Positions 44,825 to 54,191 of a stretch of 64,000 bases of DNA are shown here, piece after piece. Position 1 is the first letter of the stretch. Every line of letters starts with the position of its first letter. A program made the translations under genes and the position numbers. Under the pieces are notes generated by a model. The model had not been told where the DNA came from and searched no databases. It saw only the letters and a program-made list of their open reading frames with translations. The DNA comes from Bradyrhizobium sp. Ash2021. Its GTDB lineage: Bacteria; Pseudomonadota; Alphaproteobacteria; Rhizobiales; Xanthobacteraceae. The DNA is taken from the NCBI RefSeq assembly GCF_031202265.1, contig NZ_CP100604.1:744001-808000 (forward strand), written 5' to 3'.

Positions 44825-45194
44825 TCTTTTGATTGAAATCGCGCATGGCGTGGGAGCCGTCCCGTTCCGCTGAAGGAACGGCCGATGGCAAGGGTCACTC
44901 TGCAAGGCAAACTACCAGCGACTGAAATTTCGCCCGTCATTCCGCAAACGCCCCACGCACGCCGCCGAAATCAATGAATGTTCAAGAAAAGCGGCCACTA
45001 AAAAATTTACGCCTTGGCAACCATGAGCGTATTGGCGCTGCAACCGGGAGTCAATGTTCCCGCGTGTTAACCTTTTTGAGATGCCGGTAACCTTGACACG
45101 CCGAGGTTGCTGCCTGCCGGTGCGTGCGCGAAAGCATTTTTGGATCGCGTGCGAAGAGGAATTTTTGCTCAAGGGCGGGCGGCCGACGACAGGT
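44825..45194. other. Non-coding gap between giant gene and efflux operon
   Basis: AT-richer than the surroundings. It holds a perfect hairpin, CCGTTCC / GGAACGG at 44862-44881. Small open frames (44912-45172 minus, 45054-45353 plus) have no signals or family features. No RNA gene was recognised. Confidence 0.5.
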
Positions 45195-45247
45195 GTGACG
45201 ACGTCACGCTTCCGTCACGCGCAGACCGGCATCGATGACGATCGTCA
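45195..45247. promoter_or_regulatory. Paired palindromes upstream of efflux operon
   Basis: GTGACGACGTCAC (45195-45207) and TGACGATCGTCA (45236-45247, perfect 12-mer) are two related dyads whose centres are about 40 bp apart. They could be a repressor's operator pair for the efflux operon, but no TetR-type gene is adjacent. Confidence 0.4.
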
Positions 45248-45376
45248 CGATCGCGTGATCGGCGATATCAGCGCCGGCCTTGTTGCCCCACCGCGCCTGC
45301 GACGCACGGGGGCAAGATGCAAAGCCCTCAGAACGCGTAACTATTTTGCTTGATCCCGGTCGGTTCTTGAACAGAC

Positions 45377-45391
45377 TGTGACCCGATCACA
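45377..45391. promoter_or_regulatory. TGTGA-N5-TCACA box upstream of RND adaptor
   Basis: TGTGACCCGATCACA has the same half-sites as the palindrome at 44809 but a five-base centre. It lies 67 bp before the adaptor ATG. Confidence 0.35.
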
Positions 45392-45458
45392 TCTGTGGCC
45401 TCCGCCGCGAAGGATCGGCTACCGCCGATCGATCGTGGCGCCGCGAAGGGCAGGGGAG

Positions 45459-46665
45459 ATGGCATTGAGTGCGACTGCGAGACAGGGGCGCCTGGCCAAA
45501 GGCCTCAACAGCCATCCACTCGGCCGGCTCTGGCCGCTCGGCATCCTGATCGCCGTTGTGCTGTCCGGCTGCGGCGACAAACCGCCACCACAGGCGGCCG
45601 CGCCGGCGCCGCCGGTCACCGTCGCGCAACCGGTAAAACGCACCGTCACGGATTGGGATGAATTCACCGGGCGGTTCGAGGCGGTCGAAGAAGTTCAGGT
45701 TCGCGCCCGCGTCGGCGGCTTCGTCACCAATGTCGAGTTCAAGGACGGCGACATGGTGCACACCGGCGACCTGCTCTACATCATCGATCCGCGGCCGTTC
45801 GAAGCCGTCGCCAAGCAGGCCGACGGCCAGCTTGCTGATGCGCGCGCCAAGGCCGAGCTTGCCAAGCGCGACCTCGACCGCGGCCTGAACCTGGTCCAGA
45901 CCAGCGCTGTCTCCGAACAGGTCGTCGACCAGCGCCGCCAGGCCTTGCAGGCGGCGCACGCCGCCGAGACCGTAGCCGAAGGTGCGCTCAAGGCGGCGCA
46001 GCTCAACATCGAGTTCACCCATGTACTGGCGCCGATCGCCGGCCGCGCCAGTCGCCACCTCGTCAGCATCGGTAATCTCGTGCAGGGCAGCGAGGGCGGC
46101 GCGACCTTGCTCACCTCGATCGTCTCGCTCGATCCGATCTACGTCTACTTCGACGTCGACGAGGCGACCTACCTGAAGAACAACCGGCTCTGGTTCGAGG
46201 GCAAGCGGCCGAGTTCGCGCGACACCCCGAACCCGGTGCAGGTGAAGCTGACCGGCGAAACCAAGCCGTCGCACGACGGCAAGATGGATTTCATCGATAA
46301 CCGGCTCGACGTCTCGACCGGGACGTTGCGCAGCCGCGCCGTGATTCCGAACAAGGATCTCTCGATCCTGCCGGGGCAGTTCGGACGCGTGCGGCTGATC
46401 GGCAGCGCGCCCTATGAGGCCCTGTTGTTGCCGGATACGGCGATTGCCACCGAATCAGTCGCGCAAGATCGTGTTCGTGGTCAAGGCCGATAACACGGTC
46501 GAAGCGAAGCCTGTGGTGCTGGGGCCGCTCGATGAAGGCCTGCGCGTGATCCGCGATGGCCTGAAGGCGGACGATAAAGTGATTGTCGACGGCCTGCAGC
46601 GCGCCCGCGTCGGGGCCAAGGTGAATCCGCGTCCCGCTCCAGCCCCGGCCGGTGCCAAGCCATGA
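45459..46665 (+). pseudogene. RND efflux periplasmic adaptor, split by a one-base frameshift
   Basis: The first frame encodes a lipoprotein-type membrane fusion protein: lipobox LSGCGDK near residue 30, the biotinyl-lipoyl half FTGRFEAVEEVQVRARVGGFVTNVEFKDGDMVHTGDLLYIIDPRPFE, the coiled hairpin (about 110-170) and the beta-barrel to PYEALLLPDTAIATE. At 46455-46465 the frame is lost; it continues in the next frame as QSRKIVFVVKADNTVEAKPV and LGPLDEGLRVI, to a stop at 46665 overlapping the pump start by four bases. One extra base (GAATCAG where GATCAG would fit) explains the break. Uncorrected, the protein stops at 46493 after losing its membrane-proximal end. The ATG at 45459 has its AGGGGAG too close; a TTG at 45465 is better spaced. 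Confidence 0.8.
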
Positions 46666-49600
46666 ATCTCGGCAGGCTCTCCATCAACCAGCCCATCCTC
46701 GCGATGGTGCTGTCGATCGTGCTGCTGATCGTCGGCGCGCTCGCCTACACCACGCTGCCGGTCTCCGAATATCCGCAAGTGGTGCCGCCGACCGTCGTCA
46801 TCACCACGCAATATCCGGGCGCGTCGGCGCAAATCGTTTCCGACACCGTCGCCGCTCCGATCGAGCAACAGATCAACGGCGTCGAGGACATGCTGTATCT
46901 CTACAGCCAGGCGACCTCGAACGGGCAATTGACGATCACCGTCACCTTCAAGCTCGGCACCGATCTCGACAAGGCCCAGGTGCTGGTGCAGAACCGCGTC
47001 GCAATCGCGCAGCCGCAACTGCCGGACGAGGTGCAGCGCAACGGCGTCGTCACGCGCAAGAACAGTCCTGACATCCTGATGGTCGTGTTCATGCTGTCGC
47101 CCGACGACAGCTTCGACCAGCTCTATATCTCGAACTACGCGCTGCTGCAGGTCCGTGACCAGTTACTGCGGCTCGACGGCGTCGGCGATATCCAGATCTT
47201 CGGTGCCCGCGACTATTCGATGAGGCTGTGGCTCGATCCCGACCGCATAGCCAATCTCGGCCTGACCTCGGCCGAGGTGACGGCCGCGATCCGCTCGCAG
47301 AACCTGCAGATCACCGGCGGGCAGATCGCGGAGCCGCCGATCGCGGACCGCGCCTTCCAGCCCAATCTGGTGTTTACCGGCCGCCTGAAGGATCCAAAGC
47401 AATTCGAGGACATCGTGGTGAAGGCCGGCTCCGACGGCCGCACGGTGCGCCTGCGCGACGTCGCCCGCGTCGAACTCGGCGCGCTGTCCTACTCGACCAA
47501 CAGCTTTCTGCTGCGAAAGTCGGCGGTCGGCATGTTGGTGACACAGCGGCCCGGATCGAACGCGCTGGCCACCGCCAAGAACATCTCCGATACGATGACC
47601 ACGCTCAAGGCGAGCTTCCCCAAAGGGCTCGACTACAATATCGGCTACAACCCGACCGAGTTCATCGCGCAATCCGTCCATGAGCTGATCAAGACCATCT
47701 ACGAAGCCATGGCGCTCGTCGTCATTGTGGTGCTGGTGTTCCTGCAGGGCTGGCGGCCCGCGATCATCCCGATCGTCGCTATCCCGGTGTCGCTGGTCGG
47801 CACCTTCGCTGTGATGGCGGCGCTCGGCTTCTCGATCAACAATCTGACGCTGTTCGGCCTTGTGCTGGCAGTCGGCATCGTGGTCGATGACGCCATCGTG
47901 GTGGTGGAAAACGTCGAGCGGCATCTCGAGCATGGCATGAGCCGGCGCGATGCCGCGCTCAAGACCATGGAGGAGGTCGGCGGGGCGCTGGTCTCAATCG
48001 CGCTGGTGCTGTGCGCGGTGTTCGTGCCGACCGCGTTCCTTGGCGGGATCTCCGGGCAGTTCTTCCAGCAATTCGCCGTCACCATCGCGGTGGCGACCGC
48101 GATCTCCTGCTTCTGCTCGCTGACGCTGTCACCGGCGCTGGCCTCGCTGATCCTGGTTCCACACGAGGACAAGCGGCCGCCGGCACGCTGGAACATCATC
48201 GCCCGCGGCTGGGAAAGTTTCACCGGCCTCTTCAACCGCGTCTTCGACCGCCTCTCGCACGGCTATGCGCGCGTGGCCGGCTTCGTGATCCGGCATAAGG
48301 CTGTGATGCTCGTGATCTATGTCGCACTGATCGGCAGCGCCGGCTGGCTGCTCGCGACAACGTCGCAGGGCTTCATTCCGGCGCAGGATCGCGGCTACGT
48401 CATCATCTCGGCGCAATTGCCGGGCGCGGCGTCGCTGGCGCGCACCACCGAAGTGGTACGCGAGATCGAGCGGATTGCGCTGGATACGCCGGGTATCGTT
48501 CGCGTCGCGGTCTTTGCCGGCTTCTCGGGCGCGACGCGCACGCAGGCCGGCAACGCCGCGGCGCTGTTCCCGGTGTTCGAGGAGCCGGAAGTGCGCCTCA
48601 AGAAGGGGCTGACCGCGACCGTCATCACCAACAATCTGCGCCAGCGGCTGCTGAGCATCCAGGGTGCCTTCATCATCGTGATTCCGCCGCCTGCGGTGCC
48701 CGGCATCGGCACCGGAGGCGGCTTCACCATCCGCATCCAGGACCGTCAGGGTCGCGGTCCTGAGTTGTTGGCGGCCGCAACCGACGAATTGGTCGCCGCC
48801 GCGCGCAAGTCGCCGAACCTCACCTCGGTGTTCTCGCCCTTCACCGCGAATACGCCGCAACTGTTCGTCGACATCGATCGGGTCAAGGCACAGAAGCTCG
48901 GCGTTCCCATCGCCAGCATCAACGATACGATTCAGACCTATTTCGGTTCGACTTACGTCAACGACTTCAACCTGTTCGGTCGTACCTATCACGTCACCGC
49001 GCAAGCCGATCTGCCGTTCAGGAAAGAGACCTCCGACCTCGCGCGGCTGCGCACGCGCAATGCGGCGGGTGACATGGTCATGCTCGGCAGCGTGGTCGAT
49101 TTCCGCGACATCTCCGGACCCGACCGCGTCGCGCGCTACAATCTCTACGCGGCATCCGAACTGCAGGGCGAGCCGACGCCCGGCACGAGCTCGACGACCG
49201 CCCTCAACACCATCAAGCAGCTCGCCGATCAAACGCTGCCGAGCGGTTTCTCGTTCGAATGGACCGACCTGTCCTACCAGCAGGTCACCGGCGGCAACCA
49301 GGGTCTCTATGTGTTCCCGATCTGCGTGCTGTTCGTGTTCCTGGTGCTGGCGGCGCAATATGGCAGCTGGAGCCTGCCGTTCGCCGTTCTCCTGATCGTG
49401 CCGATGTGCCTGCTCGCTGCGACCATCGGCGTGCGCATCATGGGGCAGGACGTCAATATCCTGACGCAAATCGGTTTCGTGGTGCTGGTGGGCCTTGCCG
49501 CGAAGAATGCGATCCTGATCGTCGAGTTTGCCCGCGACATCGAGCTCGAAGGGCGCGAGCGGCTGGACGCGGTCATCGAAGCCTGCCGCTTGCGGCTGCG

Positions 49601-49817
49601 GCCGATCCTGATGACGTCGTTCGCGTTCATTCTCGGCGTGCTGCCGCTGGTGATCTCGACCGGCTCGGGCTCGGAGATGCGTCAGGCGGTCGGTGTCGCC
49701 GTGTTCTTCGGCATGCTCGGCGTCACGCTGTTCGGCCTGGTCTTCACGCCGATTTTCTACATGGTGGTCCGCGGGCTGGCCGATCGGAAGCATCCTGCGA
49801 AGCCGGCCGCGGTCTGA
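46662..49817 (+). CDS. RND efflux pump, HAE1 family (AcrB/MexF-like)
   Basis: A 1051-residue inner-membrane pump. The first helix LSINQPILAMVLSIVLLIVGALAY is followed by the porter domain (YPQVVPPTVVITTQYPGASAQ), the motif VGIVVDDAIVVVENVERHLE with the proton-relay Asp pair in helix 4 and a second half beginning VMLVIYVALIGSAGWLL, with LVGLAAKNAILIVEFARD in helix 10 and PILMTSFAFILGVLPLVIS near the end. Twelve helices and two large periplasmic loops are expected. It works with the adaptor encoded upstream and an outer-membrane channel not found in the window. The gene is intact. ATGA overlap with the adaptor frame shows the two were one operon. Confidence 0.95.
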   Translation: MNLGRLSINQPILAMVLSIVLLIVGALAYTTLPVSEYPQVVPPTVVITTQYPGASAQIVSDTVAAPIEQQINGVEDMLYLYSQATSNGQLTITVTFKLGTDLDKAQVLVQNRVAIAQPQLPDEVQRNGVVTRKNSPDILMVVFMLSPDDSFDQLYISNYALLQVRDQLLRLDGVGDIQIFGARDYSMRLWLDPDRIANLGLTSAEVTAAIRSQNLQITGGQIAEPPIADRAFQPNLVFTGRLKDPKQFEDIVVKAGSDGRTVRLRDVARVELGALSYSTNSFLLRKSAVGMLVTQRPGSNALATAKNISDTMTTLKASFPKGLDYNIGYNPTEFIAQSVHELIKTIYEAMALVVIVVLVFLQGWRPAIIPIVAIPVSLVGTFAVMAALGFSINNLTLFGLVLAVGIVVDDAIVVVENVERHLEHGMSRRDAALKTMEEVGGALVSIALVLCAVFVPTAFLGGISGQFFQQFAVTIAVATAISCFCSLTLSPALASLILVPHEDKRPPARWNIIARGWESFTGLFNRVFDRLSHGYARVAGFVIRHKAVMLVIYVALIGSAGWLLATTSQGFIPAQDRGYVIISAQLPGAASLARTTEVVREIERIALDTPGIVRVAVFAGFSGATRTQAGNAAALFPVFEEPEVRLKKGLTATVITNNLRQRLLSIQGAFIIVIPPPAVPGIGTGGGFTIRIQDRQGRGPELLAAATDELVAAARKSPNLTSVFSPFTANTPQLFVDIDRVKAQKLGVPIASINDTIQTYFGSTYVNDFNLFGRTYHVTAQADLPFRKETSDLARLRTRNAAGDMVMLGSVVDFRDISGPDRVARYNLYAASELQGEPTPGTSSTTALNTIKQLADQTLPSGFSFEWTDLSYQQVTGGNQGLYVFPICVLFVFLVLAAQYGSWSLPFAVLLIVPMCLLAATIGVRIMGQDVNILTQIGFVVLVGLAAKNAILIVEFARDIELEGRERLDAVIEACRLRLRPILMTSFAFILGVLPLVISTGSGSEMRQAVGVAVFFGMLGVTLFGLVFTPIFYMVVRGLADRKHPAKPAAV

Positions 49818-49928
49818 CCGCGGCGCAAATGCCCAATACTATTGGCTGATCCGAAATAGATGGGCAGTCGCAGGGTTATGAAATATTGTTGCGCGAAATT
49901 TCCGGACAGAAGCTACTGGGAGATACAT

Positions 49929-51122
49929 ATGAAATCGGGATTGTTGGCGGCCGTTGCGGTGTGCGGTCTTTTCCTCGCCGGGCCGGCGTCGGCACAGGGC
50001 GTCAAGATCGGCATTCTGAACGATCAGTCCGGGGTCTACGCCGACTACGGCGGCAAGTGGTCGGTCGAAGCGGCCAAGATGGCGGTGGAGGATTTCGGCG
50101 GCGAAGTGCTTGGCCAGAAGATCGAAGTCGTTACCGCCGACCATCAGAACAAGCCGGATCTCGCAACCGCGATCGCGCGGCGCTGGTATGAGGTCGAAGG
50201 CGTCGACATGATCACGGAGTTGACGACGTCGTCGGTGGCGCTCGCGATTCACGATTTGTCGAAGCAGATGAAGAAGATCGACATCGTGGTCGGCGCGGCC
50301 ACCTCGCGTCTCACCGGCGATGCCTGCCAGCCCTACGGCTTCCACTGGGCCTACGACACGCACGCGCTGGCGGTCGGCACCGGCGGCGCGCTGGTCGAGG
50401 CCGGCGGCGATACCTGGTTCTTCATGACTGCGGACTATGCCTTCGGTTATGCGCTCGAAAAAGACACCGGCGATGTCGTCAAGGAGAAGGGCGGCAAGGT
50501 GCTGGGCTCGGTCCGCATTCCCCTCAACTCGTCGGATTTCTCGTCGTTCCTGCTGCAGGCGCAGAGCTCGAAGGCCAAGATCATCGGCCTTGCCAATGCC
50601 GGTCTCGACACCACCAACTCGATCAAGCAGGCCGCCGAATTCGGCATCGTCAAGGGCGGTCAGAAGCTCGCCGGTCTGCTGCTGACCCTGGCCGAAGTCC
50701 ACGGTCTCGGGCTTGAGGCCGCCCAGGGCCTGGTGCTGACCGAAGGCTATTACTGGGATCGCGACGACAAGAGCCGCGAGCTCGCCAATCGCTTCTTCAA
50801 GCGCACCGGGCGGATGCCGAACATGATCCAGGCCGGCACCTATTCGGCGACGCTGCAATATCTCAAGGCGGTCAAGGCCGCCGGCACCAAGGACACCGAG
50901 GCGGTCGCCAGGAAGCTGAAGGAGCTTCCGGTCGACGATCTCTTTGCGCAAGGCGGCAAGGTGCTGGAAAACGGCCGCATGGTGCACGACCTCTATCTGT
51001 TCGAGGTCAAGAAGCCGTCGGAGTCGAAGAAGCCCTGGGATTACTACAAGCAACTCGCGGTGGTCCCGGGCGACAAGGCGTTCCCGACCGCGAAGGACTC
51101 CGGTTGTCCGCTGACGAAGTGA
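49929..51122 (+). CDS. LivK-like ABC binding protein
   Basis: A 397-residue type-I periplasmic binding protein (Peripla_BP_6). Signal peptide MKSGLLAAVAVCGLFLAGPASAQ cleaves near residue 23; the mature protein begins VKIGILNDQSGVYADYGGKWSVEAAKMAVEDFGG, the usual first lobe. Later, SRLTGDACQPYGFHWAYDTHAL and TWFFMTADYAFGYALEKDTGD are typical of the aromatic/urea-type branch. GGAG lies six bases before the ATG at 49929; an in-frame upstream start would add 23 unneeded residues. It is an orphan, 111 bp after the RND pump, and ends before a strong hairpin. Distinct from the receptor at 8945. Confidence 0.92.
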   Translation: MKSGLLAAVAVCGLFLAGPASAQGVKIGILNDQSGVYADYGGKWSVEAAKMAVEDFGGEVLGQKIEVVTADHQNKPDLATAIARRWYEVEGVDMITELTTSSVALAIHDLSKQMKKIDIVVGAATSRLTGDACQPYGFHWAYDTHALAVGTGGALVEAGGDTWFFMTADYAFGYALEKDTGDVVKEKGGKVLGSVRIPLNSSDFSSFLLQAQSSKAKIIGLANAGLDTTNSIKQAAEFGIVKGGQKLAGLLLTLAEVHGLGLEAAQGLVLTEGYYWDRDDKSRELANRFFKRTGRMPNMIQAGTYSATLQYLKAVKAAGTKDTEAVARKLKELPVDDLFAQGGKVLENGRMVHDLYLFEVKKPSESKKPWDYYKQLAVVPGDKAFPTAKDSGCPLTK

Positions 51123-51145
51123 TCGCAGGCGCTATCTATCTCAAC

Positions 51146-51182
51146 GTTGTCCCGGCGAACGCCAGGCGAACGCCGGGACAAC
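51146..51182 (+). terminator. Perfect 12-bp hairpin after LivK-like gene
   Basis: GTTGTCCCGGCG and CGCCGGGACAAC are exact complements around a 13-base loop, 24 bp past the stop. It is followed by ACCTTTAAAAAA, not a T-run, so it may be a repeat-type hairpin that also limits read-through. Confidence 0.55.
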
Positions 51183-51187
51183 ACCTT

Positions 51188-51226
51188 TAAAAAAGCCGCG
51201 CCTCCGGCCCTGTCGCCAAGGCGGCT
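51188..51226 (-). terminator. Terminator for the small Cys-rich ORF and caspase operon
   Basis: Read on the minus strand, AGCCGC and GCGGCT pair across a 21-base spacer and a run of six T follows. The stem begins right at the stop codon of the small ORF. Confidence 0.55.
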
Positions 51227-51612
51227 CATTTGCTGGCTACCTTGCAGATTACGAGACCGCTTCCGAACATGCCGCCATGCTCGAAGGCTTCGCACATCGC
51301 TTCGACGCTGCATAATTTTGGATCCGCGCCATCGAACATGACCTTGGGGCAGCAGGCCTGACCCTCGGCGGTTGACATCGAAGTGCAGGCCTTTTCCGCC
51401 GTAGCCTTGTTCTTGAGGCCTGCGATGACGGCTCGCGTCTTTATTTCGAGTTTCTGCGCGACGAGTGTTGCCCGCTCGTCATTGTTCTTCTTTTGCTGTT
51501 CGGCATTGCGGCCATGCCGGTTGTTGTCGACTTGAAAAAAAATGATCTTGCTGAACGTGGGCAAAACCTGGAGTCGGGCAAGTGTATGATCCGGAGCCGC
51601 GCTGTCTGTCAT
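51226..51612 (-). CDS. Small Cys-rich hypothetical protein
   Basis: A 128-residue product of unknown family. The first half is Asn/Lys/Gln-rich (RHGRNAEQQKKNNDERATLV) and may be a helix; the second half carries five Cys in ACTSMSTAEGQACCPKV, LCSVEAMCEAF and LVICKV. No signal peptide is visible. The ATG at 51612 is 17 bp after the caspase-like stop; a TTG at 51633 overlapping that stop (TTGA) is another possible start. It ends directly on a terminator hairpin, which supports transcription with the caspase gene. Whether it is translated is uncertain. Confidence 0.45.
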   Translation of the reverse strand: MTDSAAPDHTLARLQVLPTFSKIIFFQVDNNRHGRNAEQQKKNNDERATLVAQKLEIKTRAVIAGLKNKATAEKACTSMSTAEGQACCPKVMFDGADPKLCSVEAMCEAFEHGGMFGSGLVICKVASK

Positions 51613-51629
51613 GAGAGTGCGCGGCCGTG

Positions 51630-53021
51630 TCAACCGCCAAGGCTCTCACGCAGCCGCCGCAGCTGCGGTCGGATTTGCTCGCAGCCGAGTTCCCGCTCGA
51701 ATGTTGCAACAGCGTTGATGCTCGGCTCGGCTCGCAGGCGTGCCAGGCGGGCGGTGTCGCGCGCACAGACGTCCTCGGCGGGAACCGGTTGGGTCTCGGC
51801 CTGCAGCTTCGGCGCCGGCGGGGCCGCCGCAGGCCGCGGTTCGGTCACGTAGCTCTCGAACAGGCGCTGCACCTGGGGGCGCAGCCGGATGCAGCCGAGG
51901 TCGCGCTGGAAGCTGGCGATTTCATCGGGCGTCGGGTTGGCGCGCAGGCGAGCCAGGCGCTGTTCGTCGCGGATGCAGGGATCGGCGGTCTCCAGTGCGG
52001 CTTGCGCCGGCAGCGCCGGCTTGGGCGGTTCGATCTTGATCGCCGGCGGGACGTTGGCAGGCGCGGGGTTGACGACCACCACCGGCTTTGGCGGCGCCGG
52101 TGGCACGCTGGCGGGCGCGGGAGCGACGGCCACCGCGGGTTTCGGCGGTGCGGGTGACGGCGGGCTTGGCGCAGGTACGGCCGCCGCCGGCGGCTCGCGC
52201 TTGGCGACCGCGGCGGGCGCAGGCGGCGGTTCGACCTTCTTGGCCGGCAACGACACCAGCGGGATGGTGGCACCGCCGAGCGAGCCGTAGATGAACGGTT
52301 CCTGCCGTCCGCCGGTCATGGCGACCACATCATCGCGGACGCGGCCGAGCGCGATGCGGATATCGAGGCCGGGCTCGGCGAGATGCTTGATCAGCGCGGT
52401 GGCGTAGGGGCTGTTGATGCCGTCGCCGTCATAGGAAATCGAGCCGGCCTTCGCGGCATAAGCCACCAGCGTGTCGGCGCTGACTTCCTCGATCTTGGCA
52501 AGGCCGCCTCTGGCGGTAGCTCGGTTCCCTGCGGAGCGCAGCTTTGCGGCAAACGGATTGTCGCGGCAGGCGTCGAGCAGAATCAGCCGCAGGCGGCGCA
52601 CCGTCTGCAGTGCCCAGATGATGCGGTCGAGCGACACCGCCTCGTCATCGACGTCGTAGTCGCGGCTGAGTTTCGCATCCACCGGGACCAGATAGTTGGT
52701 GCCGCCGATCTCGATGCCGTGGCCGGCATAATAGACCACCGCCATATCGGCGTTCTCTGCCGTGATCAGGAATTCACGCACGCTGCGCTTGAAATCGACG
52801 ACGCCGAGATCGTTGCGTGAGATGACGACTTCGAAGCCCACCGATTTGAACAGCGCCGCGATCGCGGTCGAGTCGTTGATCGTATTGGGCAGCGACGATG
52901 CATTCTTGTAGACGGCATTCCCGATCACCAGCGCGACGCGCCGCTCTGCCGCGGCTGCGGTGGCGAACAACGCCCCCGCAGCAAGACAGAAGCCGTAGAT
53001 CAGGAATTCTCGCAGTTTCAT
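51630..53021 (-). CDS. Exported caspase-like (peptidase C14) protein with duplicated C-terminal motif
   Basis: A 463-residue protein. Signal peptide residues 1-26 end ATAAAAE. The caspase p20-type domain follows: RRVALVIGNAVYKN, catalytic His in VVYYAGHGIEIGG near residue 102 and catalytic Cys in LLDACRDNPF near 151, then AYAAKAGSISYDGDGINSPYATALIKHL. Both catalytic residues are present. A long Pro/Ala-rich linker (about 265-370) leads to two copies of a motif: CIRDEQRLARLRANP...DLGC and CARDTARLARLRAEP...ELGC, each with a Cys pair. It follows the DUF4399 gene by seven bases in the same operon. Exported caspase homologues are common in Bradyrhizobium; their targets are unknown. Confidence 0.9.
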   Translation of the reverse strand: MKLREFLIYGFCLAAGALFATAAAAERRVALVIGNAVYKNASSLPNTINDSTAIAALFKSVGFEVVISRNDLGVVDFKRSVREFLITAENADMAVVYYAGHGIEIGGTNYLVPVDAKLSRDYDVDDEAVSLDRIIWALQTVRRLRLILLDACRDNPFAAKLRSAGNRATARGGLAKIEEVSADTLVAYAAKAGSISYDGDGINSPYATALIKHLAEPGLDIRIALGRVRDDVVAMTGGRQEPFIYGSLGGATIPLVSLPAKKVEPPPAPAAVAKREPPAAAVPAPSPPSPAPPKPAVAVAPAPASVPPAPPKPVVVVNPAPANVPPAIKIEPPKPALPAQAALETADPCIRDEQRLARLRANPTPDEIASFQRDLGCIRLRPQVQRLFESYVTEPRPAAAPPAPKLQAETQPVPAEDVCARDTARLARLRAEPSINAVATFERELGCEQIRPQLRRLRESLGG

Positions 53022-53028
53022 CGCAGTA

Positions 53029-53925
53029 TCAAGTCCGGTAGTACCGCCAGTGGCGGCGGTGTTTGACGCGCTTCCTCGGTGGCGGACGGCCGCTCTCCGT
53101 CACGGTCACGTTGATGACGTCGGAATAAACCGGCGGATCGTGCGGCACGTGGGCCGAGTCGGCGAACAGCAGGCGCAGCTTGTGCGGGCCGAGCGGCAGC
53201 CTGATCTTCGCCTCGGTCTGGCCGGCGCCGAAATGCAGATGGTTGAAGTCGTTCGGGATCGGCTGATCCATCGGCGGCAATTCCGCGTCGACGAGCAAAT
53301 GATGGTGTCCGGTGTTCGGCTTGTCAAATCCTGCAGGTGCTACGCCCATATTGAGGAGACCGAAGCGGATCACCGGGTTGGGCGAGATATAGGCGCCGTC
53401 GGTCGGATAGATGAAATAGACCTTGGCATCCTTTGGCGACGGCTTGCGTTCGCCAGCGGCTGCCGGCGCCGGGGGCGGCGCGACATCGGCCACCTTGACC
53501 TTGATCCGCTCCGACATGACAGGCGGCGAATGCGGCACGTGATTCTTGTCGCCGAACACGAGCTGCAAGGTGTGCTCGCCGGGCGTCAGCGTGATCTCGG
53601 TTTCGGTCTGGCCGGCGCCGAAATGCAGGTGCTGGAAGTCGTTCGGTATTTCGGTATTGAGGGCCGGTGTCGGTGCATCGATGATCAGGTGATGGTGACC
53701 CGAATTGGCCCGGTCGGAACCCGCCGGCGCGACGCCCATTCCGCGCAGGCCGAAATGCAGTGTGGATTTGGTGGGAAGCGTGTCGCCGTCCTTCAATCCG
53801 ATGAAGTACACGGCGGCGCCCGGAGGCGACGGCGTCGGCCCGCCGGTCTGGGACAGCGCTGCGTTGCAGAGCAACAAGGAGCCGAAAAAAGGGACGAGGA
53901 TCGACCTCAGGATTCGCTGGACCAT
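53029..53925 (-). CDS. Exported protein with two DUF4399 domains
   Basis: A 298-residue protein with a signal peptide (residues 1-25, LLLCNAALSQ). Two copies of the DUF4399 unit follow: AAVYFIGLKDGDTLPTKSTLHFGLRGMGVAPAG with GHHHLIID and HLHFGAGQTETEI, then KVYFIYPTDGAYISPNPVIRFGLLNMGVAPAG with GHHHLLVD and HLHFGAGQTEAKI. Each repeat has the HHH cluster and PNDF.HLHFG motif, which suggests metal or sugar binding, but no biochemistry is known to me. The tail is basic (KRVKHRRHWRYYRT). It is the first gene of the operon with the caspase-like gene and is divergent from the FGE-like gene (266-bp gap). Confidence 0.88.
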   Translation of the reverse strand: MVQRILRSILVPFFGSLLLCNAALSQTGGPTPSPPGAAVYFIGLKDGDTLPTKSTLHFGLRGMGVAPAGSDRANSGHHHLIIDAPTPALNTEIPNDFQHLHFGAGQTETEITLTPGEHTLQLVFGDKNHVPHSPPVMSERIKVKVADVAPPPAPAAAGERKPSPKDAKVYFIYPTDGAYISPNPVIRFGLLNMGVAPAGFDKPNTGHHHLLVDAELPPMDQPIPNDFNHLHFGAGQTEAKIRLPLGPHKLRLLFADSAHVPHDPPVYSDVINVTVTESGRPPPRKRVKHRRHWRYYRT

Positions 53926-54191
53926 CGCAATTTTCCCAATATTGGACCGCAGCCTGTGCGGTCCTTACTTAAAAAAATCGTCGCCCTCGGCGAACCCCGG
54001 CTGCTAACGCCAAACGGCTGTTCAAACGATATTCGTTTGCCGGGCGATGTAAACCGAAATCCGGCCCCAAAAGCCTTCGCGCCGGGGTACCTCGCCTTGC
54101 CGATTGCCAGCGGATAAAGCATGCTAGAGCCTATTGAATCTGACAATGCATATTCTAAGGAACTCAGTATGGCCTCCGCGGAAATAACGAC

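Noticed and set aside
44912..45353. Two small frames in the giant-gene/efflux gap
   Set aside because: No ribosome sites, basic low-complexity products and overlapping palindromes; treated as non-coding.
48129..49793. 554-codon antisense frame over the RND pump
   Set aside because: His/Gln/Arg-rich translation without family features, fully inside an intact pump gene.
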